Source: Bacteroidota bacterium
GTDB lineage: Bacteria > Zhuqueibacterota > Zhuqueibacteria > Zhuqueibacterales > Geothermadaptataceae
Assembly (NCBI GenBank): GCA_011375275.1
Contig: DRLW01000215.1
Span: 1-5,307 of the forward strand
DNA length: 5,307 bases
Reading direction: 5' to 3'
Within the stretch, counting starts at the first letter, position 1. Each line of letters opens with the position of its first letter. Shown here piece after piece: positions 1 through 5,307 of this stretch. Made by a program: the position numbers and the translations under genes. A model generated the notes under the pieces. It was not told the origin of the DNA. It did not search any database and worked only from the letters and a program-made list of their open reading frames with translations.

Positions 1-542
1 CGCAGATTTGCCAAAACTTCCGCGGCCGTCGTTCCCGGGATGTCATTATAACAGGACCCTATGGAGACGATATCCTTGGCGTCAGAGTTGGCCACACGGG
101 GCAGGGATGTGAAGGCAAAACGCAGGGCAGCCAGTCCGTTGGGCCAGAGAAACGGTGCTGCCCGGTAGTTAAATATCTCCACGGCATCAAAGGGCAGGCT
201 GCTGTTTTCGCCGGCAGGCACGACGGAGTTGTAGATCAGAAACGGATGCGGCAGGATGGCAACCCCACCCTGGTCATGGATGCGGTCGATGGTTTCGCGT
301 GGGCTTTTGAAGTCGGGGATATTTTCATCGATGCCGATGGCAAGGATATGCCCCTTGCTGGAAACCACTTCCTTGCCGACAAGTATAAGGTACTCCGGCA
401 AGCGTTCGCGCACCCATTTTGCGTAGGAGATGTTCCAGAAGTTCGTAATGGCGATTCCGTCCAGCCGGCGTTTTTGTAGGGTGGAGCGCAGGTGTTCGAG
501 GCTATGGGAGCGTTTTAAGTGTACGTGTAAATCCAGACGCAT
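1..542 (-). CDS. PHP-domain metal-dependent phosphoesterase-like protein, N-terminal part (runs off left edge)
   Basis: Reading the minus strand from the ATG at 542-540 gives 180 open codons with no stop before the window edge, so the C-terminus is missing. The protein opens with MRLDLHVH, the HxH motif of the PHP (polymerase and histidinol phosphatase) fold (H6, H8). It continues with DGIAIT (28-33), a GKE (E58), GHIL (H65), ILPHP (H99), VEIFN (E122) and NSDAK (D154), which match the order of PHP metal-site motifs. Two motifs are unusual: the normal TDH reads T33-N34-F35, and the terminal SDAH reads S153-D154-A155-K156. PHP proteins hydrolyse phosphoesters using two or three metal ions in a cytoplasmic beta/alpha barrel; the substrate here cannot be named. 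An AGGA (552-555, reverse strand) lies 9 nt before the ATG and supports this start. The gene diverges from the membrane-protein gene at 584. The family call is firm; activity is uncertain because of the substitutions. Confidence 0.85.
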   Translation of the reverse strand, partial: MRLDLHVHLKRSHSLEHLRSTLQKRRLDGIAITNFWNISYAKWVRERLPEYLILVGKEVVSSKGHILAIGIDENIPDFKSPRETIDRIHDQGGVAILPHPFLIYNSVVPAGENSSLPFDAVEIFNYRAAPFLWPNGLAALRFAFTSLPRVANSDAKDIVSIGSCYNDIPGTTAAEVLANL

Positions 543-583
543 CGGGTGTAGTCCTGAGTAAATGAAACGAAGTTAGACCTTTC

Positions 584-1474
584 ATGGAAAAATTGCAAGT
601 GCAAAACAATTTTCTGCCCTGGTGGCGTTGGCGCCGGCAAAACCGGATTTGGGCCAGTGTGTTTCTCCTGTTGTTTTTGGTCCTGGAGTTCCGCTTTGAT
701 ATCATCGAGCGCGGTGTGGGTATGTACCTCGTCTGGCAGAATGACGGGCGGCAGAAAGTGGGCAGGAGCTGGGCGGCTGAGCAGCAGCAGTTGCTCGCCG
801 GTACGAATCTGGAAAAATTTGCACGCGAAATGCGCGATCGCGACCGTGAGCTCAACAATCTGCACACGTTCCCCGAGCTGGTGCAGTTAACAGCCAGGCG
901 GGATCAACTGGTTGTGCCGCCAGAGGTCTTTTCCCGGGTTTACAACAGTCTGCCATCCTTCCTCGGCTCCCTCATCGTTTCGCCCGATTCATTACTCTTT
1001 TATCGGGCCAACGGCATTTTGGAAAATATCGTCTTCAACCAGAGCGATGCCGGCCTGCAGGTCATCCTGCTCGACCAGCGTAACCGGATTCTGCGCAACA
1101 GGCATCTGACTTCAACGCAGATGGATATGCTCCTCAATCATGGCATGCGCGTCAATCTCGACGTCAGCACCGATGAGCGCTTTTCTCCCGAACGAATCTT
1201 CAGCCTGGCGAGATTCCAGGAGCTGCTCGACCGCCTCGGTTTTGTGCGCAAGAATGATTTTTTACATGCCCTGCCGGCCATGGTTGAGTACGCCGGCCCG
1301 GCGATGAAAGTCGCTGTCTCCGACCGAATCGATGAAGGCCTGGTGCAGGTTGCCGTTGCTGTCGATAATCTCGAAGCTTATGTCTATTTCATTCCTGAAG
1401 ACTGGATTAATGATCTGATACTGGTACTCGACGAGGAAGATTTTATCCCTGATGAAGACGAAATTTTTCTATAG
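584..1474 (+). CDS. Unknown single-pass membrane protein coupled to the downstream PBP gene
   Basis: I do not recognise this 296-residue protein. It begins with a short tryptophan- and arginine-rich segment (WWRWRRQNR, 13-21), followed by one hydrophobic helix at about 22-38. The positive-inside rule therefore places the N-terminus in the cytoplasm and about 255 residues outside the membrane. The outer part has a charged, probably helical stretch (about 60-108, rich in Q, R and E) and then a mixed alpha/beta region. It ends in a strongly acidic tail (DEEDFIPDEDEIFL, 283-296). There are no cysteines, no lipobox and no catalytic motif that I can see. The stop lies 23 bp inside the PBP gene, so the two are co-transcribed and probably translationally coupled. 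The ATG at 584 is chosen because a later start would lose the membrane helix; its Shine-Dalgarno is weak. By position it could be a PBP activator or scaffold, which is inference only. Confidence 0.85.
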   Translation: MEKLQVQNNFLPWWRWRRQNRIWASVFLLLFLVLEFRFDIIERGVGMYLVWQNDGRQKVGRSWAAEQQQLLAGTNLEKFAREMRDRDRELNNLHTFPELVQLTARRDQLVVPPEVFSRVYNSLPSFLGSLIVSPDSLLFYRANGILENIVFNQSDAGLQVILLDQRNRILRNRHLTSTQMDMLLNHGMRVNLDVSTDERFSPERIFSLARFQELLDRLGFVRKNDFLHALPAMVEYAGPAMKVAVSDRIDEGLVQVAVAVDNLEAYVYFIPEDWINDLILVLDEEDFIPDEDEIFL

Positions 1475-3446
1475 CCTGATCATCGCGGCAACCGCTTTGC
1501 TGGCAGTGCTGTATCTCGCTTTTTACTCGATTTCAGCATCACTCCCGCACATACCCGATGACTTTCGCCAGCTTGTCTATTCGCGGCCGACGCAGGTTTT
1601 TGCCGATGACGGCTCCCTGGTCTATCAGTTGCGCGGACAGATGTACGTACCGTCGTCTCAGATCAGTCCATGGTTTTTCAAGGGCATCATTGCCACGGAG
1701 GACGCACGCTTTGCCAGCCATCATGGCATCGACAAAATCGGCATTGCCAGAGCTTTGTATGCAACACTTTTCCGCGGCCGGCGTGAAGGCGGCTCCACGA
1801 TCACACAACAGCTCGCGAAAGTACTGTTCTTTTCCTACCGCCGGGAAGTCATGCGCAAATTCAAAGACGCCCTCGTGGCTGTACAACTGGAGTCGATGTT
1901 CAGCAAGGAAGAAATCCTAGAAGCCTACGCCAACGTCGTCTTTTTCGGCGGTGTATCCTATGGCATTGAAGATGCCGCCCAGCAGTACTTCAGCAAACAC
2001 GCGGCAGACCTGACGCTTTCCGAGGCAGCGCTGCTCGCCGGCATGGTCAACTCTCCGAATATATTTAACCCCTTCACCAATTTTCCTGCTGCTGAAAAAA
2101 GAAGGCGGCTTGTGCTGCGCCGCATGCTGGCCACGGGCAGTATAGATTCCAGCCTGTACTTCAGCGCTCTTGCAGACAGCATCCGGCTCGTGCCACGCCG
2201 GCAGCGCAGCAATGATTTCGTCGATTATGTCCTCAAAGAGGCTGCGAAACTCTTTGGCCAGGATGCTGTTCAGTACGGCGGCCTGAAAATTTACACCACC
2301 CTCGATCCCGACCTGCAGAAACTCGCTGAGCGCACGATCGCAGATGGTGTGCAGAAACTCGAAGCAGAGCTCGACTCTACCGGCGCACCACTGCAGGGTG
2401 CGATGGCAGTTGTGTCGGTTGCCACGGGCGATATCAAAGCGCTGGTCGGCGGGCGCAAACGCGTGCCCGGCGGTTTTAACCGGGCGGCGAGCAGCAACCG
2501 GCACGTCGGTTCCGGGATAAAGCCGTTTTTGTACTACGCTGCCATCGATGAGCTCGGCATGACGCCGGCGAGTGTCGTCATGGATACGATGAGCACGTTT
2601 TACCAGCCTGGTTCGCGGCCCTGGCGCCCGCGGAATTTTGATCGCCGTTATCGCGGGCAATTGGTGCTCAAATCCGCCCTGATGCAGTCGGTCAATGTCA
2701 TCGCCGCGCAAATCGGCGCGCGGTTGACGCCCAAAGGCATCGTCCGCGCAGTGCGACGATTCGGTATTACAGCCGAGCTGCCGGAGATTCTCTCCCTGTC
2801 CATCGGCACAGCCGGGATTTCACCGATCGAAATGGCCTCGGCATACGCGGTTTTTGCCCGTAACGGCACCTGGTTCGAGCCCACCACCATCAAGCGCGTC
2901 GAAGATGTCAATGGCGTGGTGCTGTTCCGCTCCCTGCGCACTTTCGGGGATCGCAGGCTGCAACCACAGGCGAGCTATATGACCCTGGACATGATGCGTG
3001 GTGTGGTCGAAGAAGGCGGCGCGACCTCGCGCGCCATCCGCAGTGCGGGGTTTGCCGGTATCGCAGCCGGCAAAACAGGCACCAGCACTGATTTCACCGA
3101 TGCGTGGTTTAATGGTTATACCTCGTCGCTTTCGGTGTCGGTCTGGGTAGGCTATGATCGCAGCTATAAAATGTACCGCAAGAACGGTGCTGGTGTAACA
3201 GGCGGCTATGGTGCGGCACCGATCTGGGCCCGTTTCATGCGCCAGGCCTCTCTGCGCTACCCGGCGCGGGAGTTCCGCCGCCCACCGGGCCTGAAAACGG
3301 TTTACGTCGATCCGGTCTTTGGCTGGCAGGTGCTCGAACCGGCGGATGGCCTGCGCGTTGTCGTGCCGGAAGACTGGCTCCCGGATGCGGAATGGCAGCA
3401 CGGCATCCCGGGTATGCAGTCGCCGGCTGATTCTCTGGTGCAATAA
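1452..3446 (+). CDS. Class A penicillin-binding protein (bifunctional peptidoglycan glycosyltransferase/transpeptidase)
   Basis: This 664-residue protein polymerises lipid II into glycan strands and cross-links the stem peptides on the outer face of the inner membrane. After a tiny cytoplasmic tip (MKTK) there is one membrane anchor at about 5-27. The GT51 domain (about 60-230) shows ATEDARF with catalytic E83, GGSTITQQ (113-120), RKFKD (135-139), and EILEAY with the following GG(V/I) region. The transpeptidase domain (about 315-590) has all three penicillin-binding motifs: S354-G-I-K357 (acyl-enzyme serine S354), S413-V-N415 and K541-T-G-T544. One oddity is that GT51 motif III is normally RKxxE, whereas here the fifth residue is D139. 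There is no large extra domain; it is shorter than E. coli PBP1a (about 850 residues). The ATG at 1452 is preceded by GAGGA (1433-1437) at rather long spacing, inside the upstream gene. It is PBP1a-like, but I do not assign a specific symbol. Confidence 0.97.
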   Translation: MKTKFFYSLIIAATALLAVLYLAFYSISASLPHIPDDFRQLVYSRPTQVFADDGSLVYQLRGQMYVPSSQISPWFFKGIIATEDARFASHHGIDKIGIARALYATLFRGRREGGSTITQQLAKVLFFSYRREVMRKFKDALVAVQLESMFSKEEILEAYANVVFFGGVSYGIEDAAQQYFSKHAADLTLSEAALLAGMVNSPNIFNPFTNFPAAEKRRRLVLRRMLATGSIDSSLYFSALADSIRLVPRRQRSNDFVDYVLKEAAKLFGQDAVQYGGLKIYTTLDPDLQKLAERTIADGVQKLEAELDSTGAPLQGAMAVVSVATGDIKALVGGRKRVPGGFNRAASSNRHVGSGIKPFLYYAAIDELGMTPASVVMDTMSTFYQPGSRPWRPRNFDRRYRGQLVLKSALMQSVNVIAAQIGARLTPKGIVRAVRRFGITAELPEILSLSIGTAGISPIEMASAYAVFARNGTWFEPTTIKRVEDVNGVVLFRSLRTFGDRRLQPQASYMTLDMMRGVVEEGGATSRAIRSAGFAGIAAGKTGTSTDFTDAWFNGYTSSLSVSVWVGYDRSYKMYRKNGAGVTGGYGAAPIWARFMRQASLRYPAREFRRPPGLKTVYVDPVFGWQVLEPADGLRVVVPEDWLPDAEWQHGIPGMQSPADSLVQ

Positions 3447-3462
3447 CAGGACAGACCCTGTT
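3445..3462. terminator. Short hairpin spanning both convergent stop codons (weak terminator candidate)
   Basis: AACAGG (3445-3450) and CCTGTT (3457-3462) form a perfect 6-bp stem around a 6-nt loop. The stem begins inside the TAA of the PBP gene (3444-3446) and ends on the last base of the racemase stop (3464-3462, minus strand). It is the only dyad in the 15-bp gap between the two coding ends. Neither side carries a T-tract, so it is at best a weak intrinsic terminator; the real 3' ends may lie inside the opposing gene. Confidence 0.25.
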
Positions 3463-4160
3463 CAGTTCAACGCCTGCCGCACCAGTTCGCGTGCGAGCAG
3501 ATCGAGGGGGAGAAAGAGCGGAGATGGCAATTCGACCTTCTCGAGCGCATGCTCGATTTCGGTGCAGCCTGCAATCCACGCCGCGGGTTTTTCCTCATCG
3601 AGCCGCTTTACGGCCTGCAACAGCAAACCGGTATTTTCATGAGTCACGCCCACATTTTTTATCCCCGCCTCGCCGTAAATCGCCCGCATAACCCATTCTT
3701 CCTGGCCATTCTCATCCGGCACCACGAAATCGAAATCAGGCAGATGCTGTTGAAATATCTTTGCGCGTAGCGTGCCGGTAGTCGCCAGCAGGGCGATTTT
3801 TTCTCCGTGAGAAAAATGCTTTTTCAGAGCGGCTTCGAGAACCCGATGCATGTGCACGACAGGAATATGCACAGAAGCAGCGACATCCTCGTAGAAATAG
3901 TGTGCCGTGTTGCAGGCCATGGCCAGGAAATCCGCACCTGCCCGCTGCAGCGTTCGCGCTGACTCCTGCAGCAGCGCGACAGGCGAAGGCCCGGTGCCGA
4001 GAATGGCGGCAGTGCGGTCGGGGATTTGCGGCCGGTTATCGACGAGCATGTGCAGATGCTCCTGATCCCTGTGCGCCGGTGTGTAGCGGATGACTTTGTG
4101 CATCAGCTCCACTGTTGACAGCGGCCCCATGCCTCCGATAATGCCGATTGTCTTACTCAT
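3462..4160 (-). CDS. Aspartate/glutamate racemase-family protein (PLP-independent amino-acid racemase)
   Basis: The 232-residue product fits the usual length and motif order of the aspartate racemase / RacX-YgeA group. It has the N-terminal glycine-rich IGIIGGMGPLST (5-16), DNRPQIPDRT (41-50), the first active-site cysteine in ACNTAH (C83), LLATTGT (124-130) and the second in AGCTEIEH (C199). Such enzymes interconvert L and D amino acids by a two-base cysteine mechanism, without pyridoxal phosphate, in the cytoplasm. Both cysteines are present, so activity is expected. The N-terminal motif differs from that of the cell-wall glutamate racemase MurI, so this is more likely an aspartate or broad-specificity racemase; the substrate cannot be read from sequence. 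An alanine stands where most relatives have proline before CNTAH. GAGGA (reverse strand, 4165-4169) sits 4 nt before the ATG. The gene is convergent with the PBP gene. Confidence 0.92.
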   Translation of the reverse strand: MSKTIGIIGGMGPLSTVELMHKVIRYTPAHRDQEHLHMLVDNRPQIPDRTAAILGTGPSPVALLQESARTLQRAGADFLAMACNTAHYFYEDVAASVHIPVVHMHRVLEAALKKHFSHGEKIALLATTGTLRAKIFQQHLPDFDFVVPDENGQEEWVMRAIYGEAGIKNVGVTHENTGLLLQAVKRLDEEKPAAWIAGCTEIEHALEKVELPSPLFLPLDLLARELVRQALN

Positions 4161-4162
4161 GT

Positions 4163-4212
4163 GTTCCTCGAAAGTTTGTAGTATATTATCTCGTCACACC
4201 GCAGTTTATCAA
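4163..4212 (-). promoter_or_regulatory. Predicted sigma-70-type promoter and Shine-Dalgarno of the racemase gene
   Basis: On the minus strand, TTGATA (4212-4207) resembles a -35 box. It is followed after 18 bp by TAATAT (4188-4183), with an overlapping TATACT at 4185-4180 as an alternative -10. Transcription would start about 10-15 bp before a strong GAGGA ribosome site (4169-4165), which is 4 nt ahead of the ATG at 4160, so the leader would be very short. Most of the spacer is one copy of the 14-bp repeat TCTCGTCACACCGC (plus strand, 4189-4202). The boxes are matched by eye only. Confidence 0.45.
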
Positions 4213-4245
4213 TTTCTCTCGTCACACCGCTCCTGCGGTGTGACG
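4189..4245. repeat. Three copies of GTCACACCGC: two direct, one inverted, forming a perfect hairpin
   Basis: TCTCGTCACACCGC occurs at 4189-4202 and again at 4217-4230, 28 bp apart start to start. Immediately after the second copy, CGTCACACCGC (4220-4230) is mirrored by GCGGTGTGACG (4235-4245) across a TCCT loop, giving a perfect 11-bp stem. The first copy can pair with the inverted copy just as well, so two mutually exclusive structures exist. A degraded further copy, TCTCGTTACGCC (10 of 12 matching), is at 4380-4391. The repeats could be an operator array or part of a dispersed intergenic repeat; the window alone does not decide. Confidence 0.85.
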
Positions 4246-4251
4246 TCCCGG

Positions 4252-4269
4252 CTGCCGCTCCCGCGGCAG
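4252..4269. repeat. Inverted repeat CTGCCGC / GCGGCAG
   Basis: A perfect 7-bp stem (4252-4258 with 4263-4269) encloses TCCC. It follows 6 bp after the GTCACACCGC hairpin and has a similar C/T-rich 4-nt loop, so the two look like tandem hairpins of one element. A third small dyad, TACGC-AA-GCGTA, follows directly (4270-4281). No T-tract follows, so it is not a standard intrinsic terminator. Confidence 0.75.
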
Positions 4270-4291
4270 TACGCAAGCGTAGCGTGATACC

Positions 4292-4353
4292 GCCTGCCCA
4301 TGTAAGCCAGCATATTGCCGAGCCCATCTCTGGAGAGTTGGCGGCGGGCAGGC
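4292..4353. repeat. Long-loop inverted repeat GCCTGCCC / GGGCAGGC
   Basis: The 8-bp arms at 4292-4299 and 4346-4353 are perfect complements separated by 46 bp. They lie within the same GC-rich patch as the preceding hairpins and before the degraded repeat copy at 4380-4391. This supports reading 4189-4391 as one composite element of about 200 bp. It carries no coding capacity that I trust. Confidence 0.6.
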
Positions 4354-4418
4354 ATGCTAAAGCGTGCACTACGAACGTCTCTCGTTACGCCTGACTTCCA
4401 GCTCAAACAGCCGGGAAA

Positions 4419-4454
4419 CGTAAAAGTTTACCTGTCAAACAATAAAATTTTACG
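4419..4454. repeat. AT-rich bulged dyad CGTAAAA / TTTTACG
   Basis: CGTAAAA (4419-4425) pairs with TTTTACG (4448-4454). The adjoining GTTT (4426-4429) pairs with AAAC (4437-4440), leaving a one-sided bulge at 4441-4447 and a 7-nt loop. It lies in the AT-rich half of the gap, upstream of any likely TPR-gene promoter, so it could be a protein-binding dyad or simply AT-rich coincidence. Confidence 0.35.
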
Positions 4455-4551
4455 ATCCTGCAGGGATTGCCGGTATTGTCTAAATACTGATATTTGCTCA
4501 TAACCCGATTTAATCACAAATCAGTGTTTTGCGCAAGGAATATCGGGATGA

Positions 4552-4622
4552 CTGAAAAATTTGCCCGCGTTCACACACTCGCATGATCGGTTGAATGCGG
4601 GGTGAACAGCCAAGTTTTTCAG
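4552..4622. promoter_or_regulatory. Nested 71-nt hairpin, candidate bidirectional terminator or leader RNA structure
   Basis: Three stems nest about one centre. The outer stem is CTGAAAAATTTG (4552-4563) with CAAGTTTTTCAG (4611-4622), 12 pairs including one G-U. The middle stem is GTTCAC (4569-4574) with GTGAAC (4602-4607), 6 pairs. The inner stem is CGCAT (4580-4584) with ATGCG (4595-4599), 5 pairs. Five A's on the left and five T's on the right are the layout of a bidirectional intrinsic terminator. However, no annotated gene reads towards it, because both neighbours are transcribed away from this gap. It ends 53 nt before the TPR start codon, so it could instead be a leader structure. Confidence 0.5.
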
Positions 4623-4664
4623 CATAAAAAATGATGAGATGATATTTTCGTTCCCGAGTGCTCT

Positions 4665-4668
4665 GGAG
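4665..4668 (+). promoter_or_regulatory. Shine-Dalgarno of the TPR gene
   Basis: GGAG lies 7 nt before the ATG at 4676, an ideal spacing. The encoded product starts directly with a signal peptide, and together these fix the start. Confidence 0.75.
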
Positions 4669-4675
4669 ACAAAGA

Positions 4676-5307
4676 ATGCGATCTATCCCTGTTTTGTTGC
4701 TGTTGATCCCTTTAATTCTGCCCGGTGAGCTTTTTGCACAGCAAAGGAAAAATCAACCGCAAAAGATAGAAAAGAAACAGAAAAAACAAAGGCAGGAGAC
4801 ATCCAGAAAGCCGCCTGCGAAGAAACCGCAACGCCAGATAACCGGCGAAGAGTTTATCGATCTCTATCTGCGTACTCTGGAAAAAGGCGACGAGAAGCTG
4901 GTCGATGACCTGCTCGATGCCTATCCTCTGCATGCACAAATCGTAGCGGACTATCTGCACAGCAACGGCATCGAAGCGTTTAACAAGAATGATTATGAAA
5001 CCGCCAGGTACATGCTGTTGAATGCCCAGGGCCTGCACGAGCGTCTGAAGCAACCAGAGGCCAGACTCGAATGTCTGACCACGCTGGCAGAAATCTATCG
5101 TGCCGCTGGTAAAACACAAAAAGTCATCGCTTATTATCAGGACGCCCTCGAGCAGGCGATGCAGTTGCAGGACATCAACACTACCCTGCAGATGGCCGGC
5201 AAGCTGGCAGGTATCTATCGCGATAAAGGCAAACGCAAGGTCGCGCTCGCTTTTCTCACCGATGCCCTGGCCTACGCCCGGGAAGTACAGGACCGCAACG
5301 AGGAAGC
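4676..5307 (+). CDS. Secreted tetratricopeptide-repeat (TPR) protein, N-terminal part (runs off right edge)
   Basis: The 210 codons visible remain open at the window edge. Residues 1-21 look like a Sec signal peptide (one arginine, then a leucine-rich core ending GELFA), with likely cleavage before QQRK. Residues 22-54 form a low-complexity basic linker with 13 Lys/Arg and many Gln. From about 56 the chain is helical. Two clear TPR-type helical-hairpin repeats with an exact 40-residue period lie at 131-170 and 171-210, aligning LAEIYRAAGK with LAGIYRDKGK and YYQDALEQAMQLQD with FLTDALAYAREVQD. A less regular repeat precedes them at about 98-125. TPR arrays bind protein partners; the C-terminal part, which could carry an enzymatic or signalling domain, is outside the window, so no function is assigned. 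No cysteine follows the signal core, so it is not a lipoprotein. The gene is divergent from the racemase. Confidence 0.85.
   Translation, partial: MRSIPVLLLLIPLILPGELFAQQRKNQPQKIEKKQKKQRQETSRKPPAKKPQRQITGEEFIDLYLRTLEKGDEKLVDDLLDAYPLHAQIVADYLHSNGIEAFNKNDYETARYMLLNAQGLHERLKQPEARLECLTTLAEIYRAAGKTQKVIAYYQDALEQAMQLQDINTTLQMAGKLAGIYRDKGKRKVALAFLTDALAYAREVQDRNEE

Larger units (their letters stand above)
4161..4675. other. 515-bp non-coding interval between divergent genes
   Basis: No credible gene lies here; the short open frames lack ribosome sites and cross the repeats. In order it holds the racemase Shine-Dalgarno and promoter (4163-4212), a GC-rich repeat patch (4189-4391), an AT-rich segment with a bulged dyad (4419-4454), a CCTGCAGG palindrome (4457-4464), a long nested hairpin (4552-4622) and the Shine-Dalgarno of the TPR gene (4665-4668). 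Possible promoter boxes for the TPR gene are TTGCCG (4467-4472) with GATATT (4489-4494), or TTGTCT (4476-4481) with CATAAC (4499-4504). Each box matches consensus at only about 4 of 6 positions, so neither is called separately. Confidence 0.7.

Noticed and set aside
246..479. Plus-strand 77-codon frame inside the PHP gene
   Set aside because: It is antisense to the PHP-domain frame, which carries recognisable family motifs across the same bases.
502..867. Minus-strand frames overlapping the start of the membrane-protein gene
   Set aside because: They would cover the divergent intergenic gap and both gene starts; the translation is Ser/Arg-rich without domains, and the PHP and membrane-protein frames explain the region.
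1917..2711. Long minus-strand open frame (264 codons) inside the PBP gene
   Set aside because: It lies wholly antisense to a gene with full GT51 and transpeptidase motifs; its product has no recognisable domain and its openness follows from the codon bias of the real gene.
2820..3443. Minus-strand open frame (207 codons) over the PBP transpeptidase region
   Set aside because: It is antisense to the KTGT-containing coding region, with low-complexity, Arg/Ala-rich translation and no motif.
4189..4245. CRISPR array
   Set aside because: There are only two direct copies of a 14-bp word, with a 14-bp gap, an inverted third copy and no cas genes; this is a hairpin/operator-type arrangement.
4157..4406. 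Two minus-strand frames (65-70 codons) through the repeat patch
   Set aside because: Both read through the hairpins and the racemase promoter, and their composition reflects the repeats rather than a protein.
4315..4503. Small frame encoding a Cys-containing C-terminus (CRDCRYC) in the intergenic gap
   Set aside because: It needs a TTG start, has no Shine-Dalgarno and runs through the inverted-repeat element; the Cys cluster alone is not evidence of a gene.
4712..5119. Minus-strand 135-codon frame antisense to the TPR gene
   Set aside because: The plus-strand frame has a good Shine-Dalgarno, signal peptide and 40-residue-period TPRs. The apparent hydrophobic end of the antisense frame is just the Lys-rich linker read backwards.

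Overview
The window reads as ordinary chromosomal DNA of a diderm (Gram-negative type) bacterium of medium GC content. The envelope-directed proteins and the periplasmic repeat protein suggest this, but no marker fixes the phylum. A spirochaete of the Leptospira/Turneriella kind would fit, but that is only a guess. There are no rRNA, tRNA, transposase, phage or CRISPR features.

Layout: (1) 1-542, minus strand: N-terminal 180 codons of a PHP-domain protein, running off the left edge, with two of its expected metal-ligand motifs altered. (2) 584-1474, plus strand: an unrecognised bitopic membrane protein with a short cytoplasmic N-terminus, one membrane helix and about 255 residues outside. It starts 41 bp from the divergent PHP gene. 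(3) 1452-3446, plus strand: a bifunctional class A penicillin-binding protein (GT51 glycosyltransferase plus transpeptidase). It overlaps gene 2 by 23 bp, so the two are almost certainly co-transcribed and translationally coupled. (4) 3462-4160, minus strand: an aspartate/glutamate racemase-family protein, convergent with the PBP gene; only 15 bp separate the two coding ends. (5) 4161-4675: a 515-bp gap between divergent genes. It contains the racemase promoter and Shine-Dalgarno, a GC-rich patch of direct and inverted repeats (4189-4391), and an A/T-flanked nested hairpin (4552-4622). (6) 4676-5307, plus strand: start of a secreted, basic-linker TPR protein running off the right edge.

How they may fit together: genes 2 and 3 form an apparent two-gene peptidoglycan synthesis operon, in which gene 2 is a candidate dedicated partner of the PBP. 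The neighbouring racemase could supply a D-amino acid, but its opposite orientation makes a functional link only circumstantial. The points most worth a second look are the unknown PBP-coupled membrane protein, Asp in place of the usual second catalytic Glu of the GT51 domain, the PHP protein with substituted metal ligands, the racemase promoter whose spacer is one copy of a local repeat, and the nested hairpin ahead of the TPR gene. No clearly novel defence or mobile system is visible.
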